Shown: in pieces, positions 17,650-30,110 of the stretch
How the letters are laid out: the number at the start of each line of letters is the position of its first letter
How positions within the stretch are numbered: position 1 is the first letter of the stretch
Source of the DNA: Halothiobacillaceae bacterium
GTDB taxonomy: Bacteria; Pseudomonadota; Gammaproteobacteria; Halothiobacillales; Halothiobacillaceae
NCBI GenBank assembly: GCA_028696185.1
Contig: JAQVHL010000003.1
Span: forward strand, 1 to 64,000
Direction of reading: 5' to 3'
Length of the DNA: 64,000 nucleotides
Program-made: the position numbers and the translations under genes
The notes under the pieces: model-generated
What the model was told of the DNA's origin: nothing
Database searches by the model: none
What the model saw: the letters and a program-made list of their open reading frames with translations, nothing else

Positions 17650-20600
17650 ATGAAGCGCATGCTGATCAATGCGACGCACCCCGAGGAGTTGCGCGTCGCG
17701 CTTGTCGATGGTCAGAAACTCTACGACATCGACATCGAAACCCCGTCTCGCGAGCAGAAAAAGGCCAATATCTACAAGGCCGTCATCACCCGCGTCGAGC
17801 CTAGCCTCGAAGCCGTTTTCGTCAATTACGGCGCCGAGCGTCACGGCTTCCTGCCGTTCAAGGAAATTGCCCGAAATTATCTTGCCCCGGAAGCGGCGGA
17901 TGAAAAAGGGCGTGTCATTCTCAAGGAAGCCCTGAAGGAAGGCCAGGAGCTCATCGTCCAGGTCGACAAGGAAGAGCGTGGCAACAAGGGGGCGGCCCTG
18001 ACCACCTTCGTCAGTCTGGCCGGTCGCTATTTGGTGCTCATGCCCAATAACCCCCGTGCGGGCGGTGTGTCGCGCCGTATCGAGGGGGATGACCGCGCCG
18101 AGCTCAAAGAAGCCATGTCCTCCCTCAACGTGCCCGAGGGTATGGGGCTGATCGTGCGCACGGCCGGGGTGGGGCGCACCCCGGAAGAGCTGCAATGGGA
18201 TCTGGACTACCTGCTCTCGGTCTGGAAGGCCATTGAGCAAGGTGCGGTCGAGCATGCCGCGCCGGTGCTGATCTATCAGGAAAGCAACGTCATCATCCGC
18301 GCCCTGCGCGATTACCTGCGCAATGATATCGGCGAGATCTACATCGACGACCCGGCCGTGTTCGCGCAGGCAGAAGACTTCGTCAAGCGCGTGATGCCTT
18401 CCGCGATACGCAAGCTCAAGCTCTACGAAGATCGCATTCCGCTATTCACCCGTTTCCAGATCGAAAGCCAGATCGAATCGGCCTATCAGCGCAGCGTTTC
18501 CCTGCCTTCGGGCGGTGAGCTGGTCTTCGACCATGCGGAAGCGCTGACCGCGATCGACATCAACTCCGGCCGCAATACCAAGGGGCAGGATATTGAGGAA
18601 ACCGCCCTCAATACCAACCTGGAAGCGGCGGACGAGATTGCCCGTCAGCTGCGTCTGCGCGATCTGGGGGGGCTGATCGTCATCGACTTCATCGACATGG
18701 CGCCTTCCAAGCACCAGCGCGAGGTGGAAAACCGCCTTCGCGAAGCGCTGAAAATGGACCGTGCGCGCGTGCAGATCGGTCGCATTTCGCGCTTTGGTTT
18801 GCTGGAAATGTCCCGTCAGCGCCTGCGTGCCTCGCTGGAAGAGTCCAGCCAGGTGGTCTGCCCGCGCTGCTCGGGTCAGGGCACCATCCGCAGTACCGAA
18901 TCCCTTTCGTTGTCCATTCTGCGCCTGATGCAGGAAGAATCGCTCAAAGAGAACACAGGACGTCTGATCGCCCAGTTGCCGGTCAAGGTGGCAACCTATC
19001 TGCTCAACGAAAAGCGGGCGCAGATTGCCAGCATCGAAACCGCGCACCGCATCTCCATCATCATCGTGCCCAATGCCAATCTGGAAACGCCGCATTACCG
19101 CCTGGAGCGTGTGCGTCGAACCGATATGGATAGCCAGCCCTCGTCCACACATGAACTGGTTGAAGGGCGCACCGAGGAGGCGTATGAGCCCAGCCGTGCC
19201 GCGCCCCGAGTGCCTCTGGACAAGCCGGCTGTCGGCCGGGTGGCCCCAGGTCCGGTCATCGACCTGCGTCTGAGTGCGCCGGTGCCGGCGCCGGCGTCCC
19301 TTCGTGAACAGGCCCCAGTCCCGGCTCAGGCCCCGGCTGGGGCGGCCGCACGTCCCGGGCTGCTGCGCCGGGTGTGGAATGCCTTGTTCGGCGTGGCAGA
19401 GGAAACCCCGTCCGATAACGGGGCCGCCGCTTCGGCCACAGCGCCTGCCGCAGGGCGCAGCGAGCCCCGTCCGCCGCGGGCGCGTGACGAGCGTTCGCGC
19501 AAGGGGCCGGAAAAGCGTACCGAGCGCGAGCGTCCCGAACGGGAACGACCGGAGCGTGAACGCGGGCGCGGTGGGCGTCCGGAGTCACGCGGCGAGCCGC
19601 GTCCGGAGTCGCGTGCTGGTGCTCGCCCGAGCGAAAACCGGCCTGTCGCCGTGACCGAGCCGACGCGCCTGCCTCCCCGTGTCGCGGAGGAAGAGAGCAA
19701 GCATGCCGCCGAGCCGCCGCGCGAGCGCGAAGTGCGAGAAGAGCGTCCACGTCCGCTTTCAGCGCGCGACGAAGCGATGATCGCCCAGCAGCTTTCGGCC
19801 CCGCTGGCGGCGCCGTCGGCCTTGCCCATCGATCTTGCGCGCAAGACCAGCATTGCCGAAACCCTGCCGCCCAATGCGGCCATCCGCCTGGAGCAAGGCG
19901 ATCGCGTCGTGGAAGGGGCGATGGATGGAACCCCGGCTCACTCCGTGCTCATAACGCGCGTGGAGAGCGAGCGGGCCGCGCCTGAAGGCGCGGATGAGGC
20001 GGAAGCGCCGGCCCTTTCGGAATCGATGGACAGCGTAAAGCATGCGCCCGCCGTAAGGGCAGTTGAGGTGACGGTGGACGAAACGCCCGCGGAGCCGACC
20101 GGCGTTGTCGTGGAGCAGACCGTGGATACGGCGTCCCTGGACGAACCTCTGGACGAACCTCTGGACGAACCCCAGGGCGCATTCCAAGAGAGCCTCCAGC
20201 CGGCATCGATGACGGCGGCTGTTGAAACGGTCGAGGAAGGCGTGCCGCCTCTTGCCGTCGCGAGCGAAATGCCCAGTGAAGGGGCCAGTAAATGGGCCAG
20301 TGACGTGCCCGCCGAAGTGCTGCCGGTGTCGGACACATCGGCGCCGGAGGCATCCGTATCGCCAGAGGCGATGGTGGAGCCCCGCACCGAAGGCGAAACC
20401 GGGACGGCGGTAAGCCCGGCACAGACAAGCGCGCCCGAAGTGCCCGGTGCGCCAAGCGTTGAAGAAGTGCCCGCCCCCCGCCGTCGTCCGCGTCGTGCCG
20501 TAAAGGAAAAAACGCTGGAAGAAACAGGCGATCTGCTCGCACTCGCGCCGGGTGGGGCGCAGGCGTCGAGTGAGGCACCCCAGGAAGACACCCTGCCTGT

Positions 20601-20658
20601 CGAATCCATCCCCTCCGTGGCCCACGATGAAGCGGCAGGCACACCGGAAAAGCAGTAA
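17650..20658 (+). CDS. rne: ribonuclease E
   Basis: A 1002-residue RNase E. The N-terminal half is catalytic: S1 domain near 35-120, metal-binding Asp303 and Asp346, and zinc-link Cys404-Pro-Arg-Cys407, all at E. coli numbering. Around residues 570-582 [13 protein letters not shown] forms an amphipathic helix like the E. coli membrane-targeting segment. Residues ~610-690 are Arg/Glu/Pro-rich, probably RNA-binding, and the rest is a low-complexity, acidic Ala/Glu/Pro-rich scaffold with a triple LDEP repeat and a basic RRRPRR patch near the end. It processes rRNA and decays mRNA on the inner membrane. The start is ATG 17650 (MKRMLINAT), as in E. coli. Confidence 0.97.
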   Translation: MKRMLINATHPEELRVALVDGQKLYDIDIETPSREQKKANIYKAVITRVEPSLEAVFVNYGAERHGFLPFKEIARNYLAPEAADEKGRVILKEALKEGQELIVQVDKEERGNKGAALTTFVSLAGRYLVLMPNNPRAGGVSRRIEGDDRAELKEAMSSLNVPEGMGLIVRTAGVGRTPEELQWDLDYLLSVWKAIEQGAVEHAAPVLIYQESNVIIRALRDYLRNDIGEIYIDDPAVFAQAEDFVKRVMPSAIRKLKLYEDRIPLFTRFQIESQIESAYQRSVSLPSGGELVFDHAEALTAIDINSGRNTKGQDIEETALNTNLEAADEIARQLRLRDLGGLIVIDFIDMAPSKHQREVENRLREALKMDRARVQIGRISRFGLLEMSRQRLRASLEESSQVVCPRCSGQGTIRSTESLSLSILRLMQEESLKENTGRLIAQLPVKVATYLLNEKRAQIASIETAHRISIIIVPNANLETPHYRLERVRRTDMDSQPSSTHELVEGRTEEAYEPSRAAPRVPLDKPAVGRVAPGPVIDLRLSAPVPAPASLREQAPVPAQAPAGAAARPGLLRRVWNALFGVAEETPSDNGAAASATAPAAGRSEPRPPRARDERSRKGPEKRTERERPERERPERERGRGGRPESRGEPRPESRAGARPSENRPVAVTEPTRLPPRVAEEESKHAAEPPREREVREERPRPLSARDEAMIAQQLSAPLAAPSALPIDLARKTSIAETLPPNAAIRLEQGDRVVEGAMDGTPAHSVLITRVESERAAPEGADEAEAPALSESMDSVKHAPAVRAVEVTVDETPAEPTGVVVEQTVDTASLDEPLDEPLDEPQGAFQESLQPASMTAAVETVEEGVPPLAVASEMPSEGASKWASDVPAEVLPVSDTSAPEASVSPEAMVEPRTEGETGTAVSPAQTSAPEVPGAPSVEEVPAPRRRPRRAVKEKTLEETGDLLALAPGGAQASSEAPQEDTLPVESIPSVAHDEAAGTPEKQ

Positions 20659-20702
20659 AGCCTGAGGACGCTTTACGGTCTACCGGATAGGCTGGACCCA
20701 TG

Positions 20703-20745
20703 AAAAAAACCCGCAACGCGTGAATTCCGCGTTGCGGGTTTTTTT
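20703..20745. terminator. strong bidirectional terminator between rne and the M48 gene
   Basis: CCCGCAACGCG pairs perfectly with CGCGTTGCGGG around a 7-nt loop, flanked by A7 on the left and T7 on the right. It can terminate transcription from both convergent genes. Confidence 0.95.
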
Positions 20746-20815
20746 ATCATGTACCCGCTCGTACGGGGACATCCGCTTGCCCTGACAGACAGCCTGTGGT
20801 TGGGCTGGTGGGAGA

Positions 20816-21571
20816 TCAGCGGGCGGAGACTCGCTCTTCCATGCGTTTTGCCCGCTCGCCGGGGGAGGGATGGCTGGAGAAGACCGAGCGTTCGTTGCCG
20901 TACATTTTTTCCAGCTTGCGCAGTGCCGTAACGGAGCCTTTCGGATTCAGGCCGCGTTTTTTCAGGAAATCGACAGCGTAATCGTCCGCTTCGTTTTCCT
21001 GCGCCTGGGAGAACTGCGCATTGACCAGGGCTTCACCGATGGCGCCCAGCTGCGAGGCCGACAGTGCGGAAACCGCCTGGTTGCCACTGGCGGCTGCCGC
21101 TTCACGTGCCGCTGCCGTGGTATAGGCGGTTTGCAAGGCTTTTTTGGAGTGCCCGCTCATGATGTGTCCGATTTCGTGGGCCAGCACGTAGCGCAGTTCA
21201 TCGTCGCTGAAGTTGTCCATCAAACCCGAATACACGCGCACGGAGCCGTCAGGCACAGCGAAGGCGTTGATCTCGCTGGACTGGTAGGCTTTGAAGTTGA
21301 TTTTCATTCCATCGACATCGGTCCAGCCTTTGGTCAGGGCGGCAAGGCGCTTCCCCTGTTTGCTGGAGGCGTCAAGCGCGGTGTGCTGACTGTCTTCGAG
21401 CGCGCTGGTTTTCAGTCCGAGGGCCTTCACATCCTCGTCGCTCAGTGTGGCCGCCTTGGCAAGGCTGGCCCCTGCTGTCGCCATGCCTCCGATGTCCACA
21501 CCGGTCGATTGGCACCCGGCGAGGGGCAGTCCGGCGCTCAGCATGGCAATGATCAGCAGCTTCTTTTTCAT
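20816..21571 (-). CDS. loiP: M48 metalloprotease lipoprotein, LoiP (YggG)-like
   Basis: A 251-residue protein with a lipoprotein signal (LPLAGC, Cys about residue 20) and the zinc protease motif HEIGH, with the third ligand expected in the ENEADDYAVDFL segment. Similarity to E. coli LoiP runs throughout (INAFAVPDGSVRVYSGLMD, NAQFSQAQENEADDY). It probably acts on misfolded outer-membrane or periplasmic proteins. ATG 21571 has a perfect AAGGAG upstream, so a longer frame to 21601 is rejected. It is a single gene bounded by terminators. Confidence 0.9.
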   Translation of the reverse strand: MKKKLLIIAMLSAGLPLAGCQSTGVDIGGMATAGASLAKAATLSDEDVKALGLKTSALEDSQHTALDASSKQGKRLAALTKGWTDVDGMKINFKAYQSSEINAFAVPDGSVRVYSGLMDNFSDDELRYVLAHEIGHIMSGHSKKALQTAYTTAAAREAAAASGNQAVSALSASQLGAIGEALVNAQFSQAQENEADDYAVDFLKKRGLNPKGSVTALRKLEKMYGNERSVFSSHPSPGERAKRMEERVSAR

Positions 21572-21687
21572 GGGGTTCTCCTTGTGATCCCTTTGTTCCA
21601 TTGATTGGCTTTATGAGGCCAGAAACATTTTAACAAGAGACGCGATGCGCCGGAGAATCCATTTGGAAAATGGGCTTTTGAGCCAGG

Positions 21688-21713
21688 AAAAAGCCCCGCG
21701 ACGCGGGGCTTTT
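21688..21713 (-). terminator. terminator after actP
   Basis: AAAGCCCCGCG (21690-21700) pairs with CGCGGGGCTTT (21702-21712). Read leftward, it follows actP and ends in a T-run, closing the acs-yjcH-actP operon before the M48 gene. Confidence 0.85.
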
Positions 21714-21759
21714 GTAAGCGGGGGACGGGGCGTTCTCCCCATCCGGGAAACAGTGCGAC

Positions 21760-23406
21760 TCAGTGGCTGGACGCCCCTTCGGCGCCAATACCGGTTTCCG
21801 AGCGGATGTACTGGGCCGTGAAGGCTTCGCGCTCGCGCTGCGCCTGAGCGCTCTTGTCGGTGATCGAGAAGAACCAGGCAAACAGGAAGGCGACCGGCAT
21901 GGAGAAGATGGCCGGATCCTTGTAGGGCACAATGGCCTGCGCGTAACCGAATACATCCACCCATACGGTCTTGGACAGGACCACCAGTACCACGGCGGTA
22001 ATCAGGCCGCCCAGGCCGCCCATGACCGCGCCACGGGTGGTCAGGTTGCGCCAGTAGATGGCCAGGAACAGGATCGGGAAGTTGGCTGAGGCCGCAACGG
22101 CGAAAGCCAGACCCACCATGAAGGCGATGTTCTGTTTTTCGAAGGCGATGCCGAGGAAAATGGCAACGATGCCCAGCGCGATGACCGCCATCTTGGAGAA
22201 GCGCATTTCCGCCTGTTCATCGACCTGACCGCGCTTGAACACGTTGGCATACAGGTCGTGGGATACGGCCGAGGCGCCGGCCAGGGTCAGACCGGAAACC
22301 ACGGCCAGAATGGTGGCGAAGGCCACGGCCGAAATGAAGCCGAGGAAGATATCGCCGCCGATGGCATGCGAGAGGTGGATCGCGGCCATGTTGTTGCCGC
22401 CGATCAGCTTCTTGGCCGCATCCAGGTAGGCCGGGTCGGTGGACACCATGATGATGGCGCCGAAGCCGATGATGAAGGTCAGGATATAGAAGTAGCCGAT
22501 GAAGCCGGTGGCGAACAGTACGGACTTGCGCGCTTCCTTGGCGTCGGAGACGGTGAAGAAACGCATCAGGATGTGCGGCAGGCCCGCCACGCCGAACATC
22601 AGGGCAAGGCCCAGGGAAATGGCGGAGACCGGATCCTTCACCAGGCTGCCGGGGGCCATGATGGCCTCATGCTTCGGGCTGATTTCGATGGCCCTGGCGA
22701 ACATGCCTTCGATGCCGAACATATACAGCACGGCCAGGGCCATGAACGTGGCGCCGGAGAGCAGCAGCACGGCCTTGATGATCTGCACCCAGGTGGTGGC
22801 GAGCATACCGCCGAAGGTGACGTAGAGGATCATCAGTACGCCGACGATGACGACTGCGTAGGTGTAGGGCAGGCCGAACAGAACCTCGATCAGCTTGCCC
22901 GCGCCGACCATCTGCGCGATCAGGTACATGGCCACGACAATCAGCGATGCAACGGCGGCCGTGGCGCGCACCGGCATCTGCGAGAGGCGGTAGGACGCGA
23001 CGTCGGCGAAGGTGTACTTGCCGAGGTTACGCAGCTTTTCCGCCAGCAGGAAGAGCATGATCGGCCAGCCGACCAGAAAGCCGATGGAGTAGATCAGGCC
23101 GTCGAAGCCGTTGGCGAACACGAGGCCCGCGATGCCAAGGAAGGAGGCGGCGGACATGTAGTCGCCCGCCAGCGCCAGGCCGTTCTGGAAGCCGGTGATG
23201 CCGCCGCCTGCAGTGTAGAAATCCTTGGCGGTGCGGGTGCGCTTCGCGGCCCACCAGGTGATGACCAGGGTGGCGGCGACAAAGAGCAGGAACATGACCA
23301 CAGCCGGCACATTGAGGGCTTTTTCCGGGGCGTCGGCCGCGAGGGCGATGCCTGCGTAGCCCAGCGCGGCGAGTCCTGCCGCAAGCAGGGTGTAGGGCAG
23401 TCTCAT
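21760..23406 (-). CDS. actP: cation/acetate symporter ActP
   Basis: A 548-residue sodium:solute symporter (SSS) family protein with an N-terminal signal-like segment and about 13 membrane helices. It matches ActP closely, for example [20 protein letters not shown] and [16 protein letters not shown]. It takes up acetate and related short acids with a cation. It overlaps the small yjcH gene by 4 bp and is third in acs-yjcH-actP, as in E. coli. Confidence 0.96.
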   Translation of the reverse strand: MRLPYTLLAAGLAALGYAGIALAADAPEKALNVPAVVMFLLFVAATLVITWWAAKRTRTAKDFYTAGGGITGFQNGLALAGDYMSAASFLGIAGLVFANGFDGLIYSIGFLVGWPIMLFLLAEKLRNLGKYTFADVASYRLSQMPVRATAAVASLIVVAMYLIAQMVGAGKLIEVLFGLPYTYAVVIVGVLMILYVTFGGMLATTWVQIIKAVLLLSGATFMALAVLYMFGIEGMFARAIEISPKHEAIMAPGSLVKDPVSAISLGLALMFGVAGLPHILMRFFTVSDAKEARKSVLFATGFIGYFYILTFIIGFGAIIMVSTDPAYLDAAKKLIGGNNMAAIHLSHAIGGDIFLGFISAVAFATILAVVSGLTLAGASAVSHDLYANVFKRGQVDEQAEMRFSKMAVIALGIVAIFLGIAFEKQNIAFMVGLAFAVAASANFPILFLAIYWRNLTTRGAVMGGLGGLITAVVLVVLSKTVWVDVFGYAQAIVPYKDPAIFSMPVAFLFAWFFSITDKSAQAQREREAFTAQYIRSETGIGAEGASSH

Positions 23407-23711
23407 TGCGCGTTCTCCTTGATCTGGCGGGTCAGTTCGTCGAACTCGCTGTTGGCGCGGCGCACATAGATGCCGGTCAGGACGAAGGCGATGAGAATCA
23501 CCAGAAAGCCGGAGACGATGCCAATGGAAATCACTGAACCGCTGCTGATCTTGGCGCCCAGCGCGGTGGGGTTGAACGCGATGAAGGCGATCATCGCGTA
23601 GTAGATGACCATCATGGCGATGGCCAGCGTCCAGGCAAAACCGGAACGCTTGCGGACCAGTTCGTGAAAACGCGGATCCGACTGGATACGCGCGATGTGC
23701 TCCTCGTTCAT
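23403..23711 (-). CDS. yjcH: YjcH-like DUF485 membrane protein
   Basis: A 102-residue protein with two membrane helices (about residues 25-47 and 58-82) and the DUF485 pattern [13 protein letters not shown]. Such proteins are almost always encoded between acs and actP and are thought to assist the symporter, though the mechanism is unknown. GGAGGG precedes the ATG. Confidence 0.92.
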   Translation of the reverse strand: MNEEHIARIQSDPRFHELVRKRSGFAWTLAIAMMVIYYAMIAFIAFNPTALGAKISSGSVISIGIVSGFLVILIAFVLTGIYVRRANSEFDELTRQIKENAQ

Positions 23712-23744
23712 GAGGCCCTCCTATTTCGTTCTACTAGGCAAAAA

Positions 23745-23765
23745 AACCGGCGCCAGGCGCCGGTT
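23745..23765 (-). terminator. hairpin between acs and yjcH
   Basis: AACCGGCGCC and GGCGCCGGTT form a near-continuous palindrome centred at 23755; read leftward it is followed by a T-run. It lies inside the acs-yjcH-actP operon and could partially terminate transcription, lowering yjcH-actP relative to acs. Confidence 0.6.
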
Positions 23766-23784
23766 GATTACGTGGACATCCGTT

Positions 23785-25749
<1,965 letters not shown>

Positions 25750-25959
25750 TAAAACGCCTCCGGGGGGTCATTATTTGCGCGCGCGCCCTTTTATAAGGGC
25801 ACATGCGCATTCATCGGGATGCAACAAGCCGGATATGTTGCGCGAACGGGCGCCTTTTTCCAAGTTTTGCACGTGGAAAACCCGCTTGGGTACCGCTTGC
25901 AAAGGGCGCTGCGATTGGCAATCCTTGCCAGGCTTTCATCGTCAGGTCCGGGAGTACTC

Positions 25960-26997
25960 ATGAAGCCCGCGCAGCTCGCGCGTCTGCTCGACGCGGAATT
26001 TGCCTCGGTCGAACGCGGCGAACACACGCCGGTGATGATCTGGGGGCCGCCAGGGGTAGGCAAGTCGCAACTGGTGGCCCAGGCCGCCCGGATCCATGGG
26101 GTGGCGGTCATCGACCTGCGGCTATCGCAGCTGGAGCCTTCCGATCTGCGTGGCATCCCCTACCGCGAGGGCTCGCGTGTGGAGTGGGCGCCGCCTTCGG
26201 CCCTGCCCGATGCGGAGCGTCACGGCCCGCGCGGCTTTCTTTTTCTCGATGAAATCACCTCCGCCCTGCCGTCCGTCGCGGCAGCGGCCTACCAGCTCAT
26301 CCTTGACCGTCGGCTGGGGGATTACCAGGTGCCGCCGGGTTGGGCGATTATCGCCGCCGGCAACCGGCTCTCGGATCGGGGCGTGGTGTATGCCATGCCT
26401 GCGCCCCTGGCCAACCGTTTCGCGCATGTGGAGCTGCAGCCGGACATCGACGACTGGCTGGCCTGGGCGCAACAGGCAGGGCTCGATGCACGCCTGCGTG
26501 CCTTTCTGGCCGACAATCCGCGCTGGCTGTTCGATTATGACCCGGATCTGCGCCCGCTGGCTTTTCCCACGCCGCGCGCCTGGGCCTTTGTCGACCGCGC
26601 CTTGCGCAAGTTCGGCGATGATGCGCAACTGCTGCCCTCCGCTGTGGCCGGGTGTGTGGGGGAAGCCGCTGCCAATGCCCTGCTGGGTTTTCTGGCCTCC
26701 GGGGCGGTTGAGGTCGAGGGCTGGTTGAACGACCCGCCGCGCGTGCGGGGCCTGGATGCCGCGCAGCTGGCGGAGCTGTCCACCCGTGCGCTGGCGTGGC
26801 TGGATCGACAGGCGGCACCCCTGGATGCGGCGCCGCGCCTGCTGGCGCTGGCCGCACAGATCGACGATCCGGGCTTGTCCTTGCATCTGGTGCTGGGCTT
26901 GCGTGAGCGGCTGGGTGAGTCCCTGTACCGCCTGCCGGCCTTCTCCGACTGGTGCGACGCGGTCGGTGACGCGCTGGTGGATGTCGTTCAGGCGTGA
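25960..26997 (+). CDS. MoxR-type AAA+ ATPase
   Basis: A 345-residue MoxR-family ATPase with Walker A WGPPGVGKSQ (near residue 28), Walker B FLFLDEIT and sensor-1 IIAAGNR. GGGAG lies about 8 nt before ATG 25960; the upstream extension of this frame has no homology. It overlaps the next gene by 4 bp (GTGA). MoxR ATPases generally work with VWA-domain partners, often to mature or insert cofactors into target proteins, and the downstream gene is such a partner. The target is unknown. Confidence 0.92.
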   Translation: MKPAQLARLLDAEFASVERGEHTPVMIWGPPGVGKSQLVAQAARIHGVAVIDLRLSQLEPSDLRGIPYREGSRVEWAPPSALPDAERHGPRGFLFLDEITSALPSVAAAAYQLILDRRLGDYQVPPGWAIIAAGNRLSDRGVVYAMPAPLANRFAHVELQPDIDDWLAWAQQAGLDARLRAFLADNPRWLFDYDPDLRPLAFPTPRAWAFVDRALRKFGDDAQLLPSAVAGCVGEAAANALLGFLASGAVEVEGWLNDPPRVRGLDAAQLAELSTRALAWLDRQAAPLDAAPRLLALAAQIDDPGLSLHLVLGLRERLGESLYRLPAFSDWCDAVGDALVDVVQA

Positions 26998-28160
26998 GCG
27001 GGATGCGGCAAGCCCTGATCCAGGCGCGTGCGCAAGTGGTCGCGCGTTTGCCCTGGCTCGCGGCTTTTGTTGCGGCGGCGCCGGGGGGGCTCGTCGAGCG
27101 GGGGCGGCGGCTGGGGCTGGATGCCGCCGGGCGCTTGCAGGGTTCGGAGGATAGTCTGGTGGGGCGGACTCCGGAAGAGCTGCAGTGGCTCATTGCGCAT
27201 CTGGCGCTGCATCGGCAGCTGCGCCATTTCGAGGGGCGTCGGCGCGATGCCCTGTGGGATGCGGCCTGCGATCTGGAGGTGATCGCCCGCCTGCGTGCAC
27301 TGGGGCTACCGGAGCCGCGTGAGCTGGCGGGCTGCGCTGCGCCGCGCGGCTGGAGTGCCGAGCGCCTCGCGGACGCGCTGCGCGCCGGAACACTGTCCCC
27401 ACCGCCGGCTCTGGATGCGCATGAATCGACCGTCGAGGCGCTCGAAGCGGCGTCGCCGGAGGATGCCGTACCGGGCGGCGGAGAGGGCGCGCGTGAGGAA
27501 CAAGGCACGGCCAGCACCCAGGATGAGACTGAGGATATCTCGTTGCGCGCCTTTGAGCCGGGGGATAGCGGCACGCCGGGACCGGCCGGGCAGGGGGGGC
27601 TTCTGGCGACGGGGCATCGGCTGCTGCCTGTGGCCGGTGTGCCGGTGGCGGGTGTTGCCTGGCGGGCGGTGCTCGATCCCTGGCTTTCGCGGGTGCTGTT
27701 TGGCGAGCGGCGCTACGACCGCCCTTCGCGTCGACGCGAGAGCAGTGAATTCCTGTGGCCGGGGGAGGGCGGGCGAACGGCCGAGCTGGCAGTGGCCCTG
27801 GATGTGAGCGGTTCGATCGATGCCGAACGGCTGGCGCATTTCATCAACGAGCTGGCCGCCTTGCGCGCCATGTTGCCCCTGGATATTTATGTTCTGGCGG
27901 CCGATACGCATGTGCGCTGGGCGCGCGAGGTGGCGTCACACGAGGCCTTGCGCCTGCCTGATGCCGCCGGGGGCGGCGGAACGGATTTCCGCCCGGTGTT
28001 CGAGTGGCTGGAAGCGCGTGGCCGTCCTCCCGATGCCCTCCTGTATTTCACCGATGGCGAAGGGCGTTATCCGTCGCAGGCCCCGTCCTGGCCGGTGCTG
28101 TGGATCGTTCCGCCGGGCATCGAACCGCCCTGGGGGGAGAAGGTGGTCGCCGATGTCTGA
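26994..28160 (+). CDS. VWA-like protein (DUF2201) with degenerate metallopeptidase domain
   Basis: A 388-residue partner of the MoxR ATPase. The C-terminal part (about 260-388) is a VWA-like domain with DVSGSI (DxSxS of the MIDAS site) and GGGTDF. The N-terminal part resembles the putative metallopeptidase domain of this family, but its zinc motif reads HLALH (His69 to His73): both histidines remain while the catalytic Glu is Leu. The middle (~140-200) is acidic and low-complexity. The domain may bind metal without protease activity. It starts at GTG 26994 overlapping the upstream stop, or at ATG 27003. Confidence 0.82.
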   Translation: MSGMRQALIQARAQVVARLPWLAAFVAAAPGGLVERGRRLGLDAAGRLQGSEDSLVGRTPEELQWLIAHLALHRQLRHFEGRRRDALWDAACDLEVIARLRALGLPEPRELAGCAAPRGWSAERLADALRAGTLSPPPALDAHESTVEALEAASPEDAVPGGGEGAREEQGTASTQDETEDISLRAFEPGDSGTPGPAGQGGLLATGHRLLPVAGVPVAGVAWRAVLDPWLSRVLFGERRYDRPSRRRESSEFLWPGEGGRTAELAVALDVSGSIDAERLAHFINELAALRAMLPLDIYVLAADTHVRWAREVASHEALRLPDAAGGGGTDFRPVFEWLEARGRPPDALLYFTDGEGRYPSQAPSWPVLWIVPPGIEPPWGEKVVADV

Positions 28161-29079
28161 ACCCCGTTTGGCACTGCGCAGCGATGACGAGGCGCGTGTC
28201 CGGGCTTTCCTGGACGCACTGTGGGTCGAGGACGGGCTGTCACAGAACACCTGCGCGGCCTACGGCGCCGATCTGCGTGATTTCGCCCGCTGGCTGGCCG
28301 CGCGTGAGGCGGCGCCGGCCATGGAAGAGAGCGAGACCTCCTTGCTGTATGCCTATCTTGCCGCCTGCTCTTCCGCCGGCCTGCATGCGCGCAGCCTGGC
28401 GCGCCGTCTGTCCAGCCTGCGGCGGTTTTTCGCCTGGCTGCTTCGCGAAGGACAGCGTGCCGATGATCCCTGTGTGGAAATCGAAGGCCCGCGTGCCGGG
28501 CGTGCCCTGCCGCACAGCCTGTCCGAAGCCGAAGTGGTGGCCCTGCTGGAGGCTCCGGACGTATCGGAGCCGCTGGGGCTGCGTGATCGCGCCATGCTGG
28601 AGCTGATTTACGCCACCGGCCTGCGTGTTTCGGAACTCGTTGGGCTGACGCATGGTCAGATCAGCCTGAATCACGGGTTGGTACGGGTGACCGGCAAGGG
28701 CGGCAAGGAGCGTCTGACCCCGATGGGGGAGGAGGCTCAATACTGGCTGGGGCGTTATCTGGTCGATGCCCGTCCGCCCTTGCTCGACGGGCGGGCGATG
28801 ACCGATGCGCTGTTCGTCACCCGGCGCGGCGGGCCGTTGACGCGGCAGATGTTCTGGGTGCTGGTCAAGCGGTATGCCCGCGAGGCGGGCTTGCGCACGG
28901 AGCCGTCGCCGCATACCCTGCGCCATGCGTTCGCTACGCATCTGCTGAACCACGGCGCGGATCTGCGCGCCCTGCAGATGCTGCTCGGACACAAGGATCT
29001 GTCCACCACCCAGATTTACACCCATGTCGCGCGGGAGCGGCTCAAAGCGCTGCACCGTGAGCATCACCCGCGCGGCTGA
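28153..29079 (+). CDS. xerD: site-specific tyrosine recombinase XerD
   Basis: A 308-residue tyrosine recombinase with a core-binding domain (residues ~10-95) and catalytic domain. Catalytic residues: Arg158 (ATGLRVSEL), a Lys in GKGGKER, His254 and Arg257 (HTLRH), His280 (LLGHKDL) and Tyr289 (QIYTHV). With XerC it resolves chromosome dimers at dif. The following dsbC gene is the conserved neighbour of xerD, which favours XerD over XerC. It overlaps the VWA gene by 8 bp. Confidence 0.94.
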   Translation: MSEPRLALRSDDEARVRAFLDALWVEDGLSQNTCAAYGADLRDFARWLAAREAAPAMEESETSLLYAYLAACSSAGLHARSLARRLSSLRRFFAWLLREGQRADDPCVEIEGPRAGRALPHSLSEAEVVALLEAPDVSEPLGLRDRAMLELIYATGLRVSELVGLTHGQISLNHGLVRVTGKGGKERLTPMGEEAQYWLGRYLVDARPPLLDGRAMTDALFVTRRGGPLTRQMFWVLVKRYAREAGLRTEPSPHTLRHAFATHLLNHGADLRALQMLLGHKDLSTTQIYTHVARERLKALHREHHPRG

Positions 29080-29264
29080 TGCCTTACGAAAGCGCTGAAT
29101 AATTCGGCGCTTCCTGTTCGCGGCAGGATGCCGCAACGCGAACAATGGCTAAACCATTGATTCGCGGAGCCCGTCCCGGTCATGTGCCGGGGCGAGGCGA
29201 GCTGAATAAAACCAGGGAGGGTATTATTCAGTATTTCATTATTTTGCACGGAGTGTTTTTTCTC

Positions 29265-29999
29265 ATGTTGTTCCCGCGTTACGCCCTGCCGTTTGCCGGC
29301 GCACTCGCCCTGTGCGCCCTTGTGTCCCTGTCCGCCCAGGCGGCAGATACCGAAACCACGCTCCGTCAGAGTCTGGAAAAAGCGATGCCCGGCCTGCCGG
29401 TATCCAAGGTGACGGCCGCTCCGGTGTCCGGTCTGTACGAGGTGCAGGCCGGTCCGGAAATCTTCTATGCCACCACCGACGGGCGCTATGTCTTTACCGG
29501 CAACCTGATCGACCTGTCCACGCGGCAGAACCTGACCGAGAACGTGCGCGCCACCCAGCGTGTGGAACTGCTCAAGACCCTGCCGGCGGAAAAGCTCCTC
29601 GTCTACCCGGCCAAGGGCACGCGCAAGCATGTGCTGACCATCCTCACCGACCACACCTGCCCGTACTGCCGCAAGCTGCATGCCGAGGTGCCGGCCTTGA
29701 ACGAAGCCGGGGTGGAAGTGCGCTACCTGCTCACGCCGCGTGCGGGTGCGGATTCGCCGGCCTACAAGGACTCGGAAAGCATTCTGTGCGCCGCGGACAA
29801 GCGTGAGGCCATGGACAAGGCCATGTCGGGCCAGAGCGTGGTGGCCAAGAGCTGCGCCGATACGCCGTTGCCGGCCTATATGGGCATGGCCGAGCAGATG
29901 GGCATGAGCGGTACGCCGTTCATTGTCACCGATACCGGTCAGGTTGTGCCGGGCTATCGTCCGGCCAAGGATCTGGTGCGCATGCTCGAAGGCAAGTGA
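29265..29999 (+). CDS. dsbC: thiol:disulfide isomerase DsbC
   Basis: A 244-residue periplasmic protein with a signal peptide (about residues 1-26, cleaving near AQA), an N-terminal dimerisation domain (~27-85) and a thioredoxin fold with active site Cys132-Pro-Tyr-Cys135. A second Cys pair (SILCAAD and AKSCAD) fits the DsbC structural disulfide. It corrects wrong disulfides. ATG 29265 is used because the signal peptide begins there. Order xerD-dsbC matches E. coli. It might be kept reduced by the DsbD-like protein at 3607, but that link is inference. Confidence 0.94.
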   Translation: MLFPRYALPFAGALALCALVSLSAQAADTETTLRQSLEKAMPGLPVSKVTAAPVSGLYEVQAGPEIFYATTDGRYVFTGNLIDLSTRQNLTENVRATQRVELLKTLPAEKLLVYPAKGTRKHVLTILTDHTCPYCRKLHAEVPALNEAGVEVRYLLTPRAGADSPAYKDSESILCAADKREAMDKAMSGQSVVAKSCADTPLPAYMGMAEQMGMSGTPFIVTDTGQVVPGYRPAKDLVRMLEGK

Positions 30000-30110
30000 G
30001 CCGTGTCGTTTGTGCTTGGGTGGTTTTTGCAGCAAAACCCGTTGCAAAGCGTGTAAAGGCGGGTTGAAATGGCGCTCTGATAAAAACAATACCCAGGCAA
30101 GGAGGCGCGC

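Noticed and set aside
20140-20172. Tandem DNA repeat encoding LDEP in rne
   Set aside because: It is a short in-frame low-complexity repeat of the RNase E tail, not a separate element.
28153-29079. Tyrosine recombinase as a sign of an integrated element
   Set aside because: Its neighbour dsbC and its residues identify housekeeping XerD; no att sites or phage genes are nearby.
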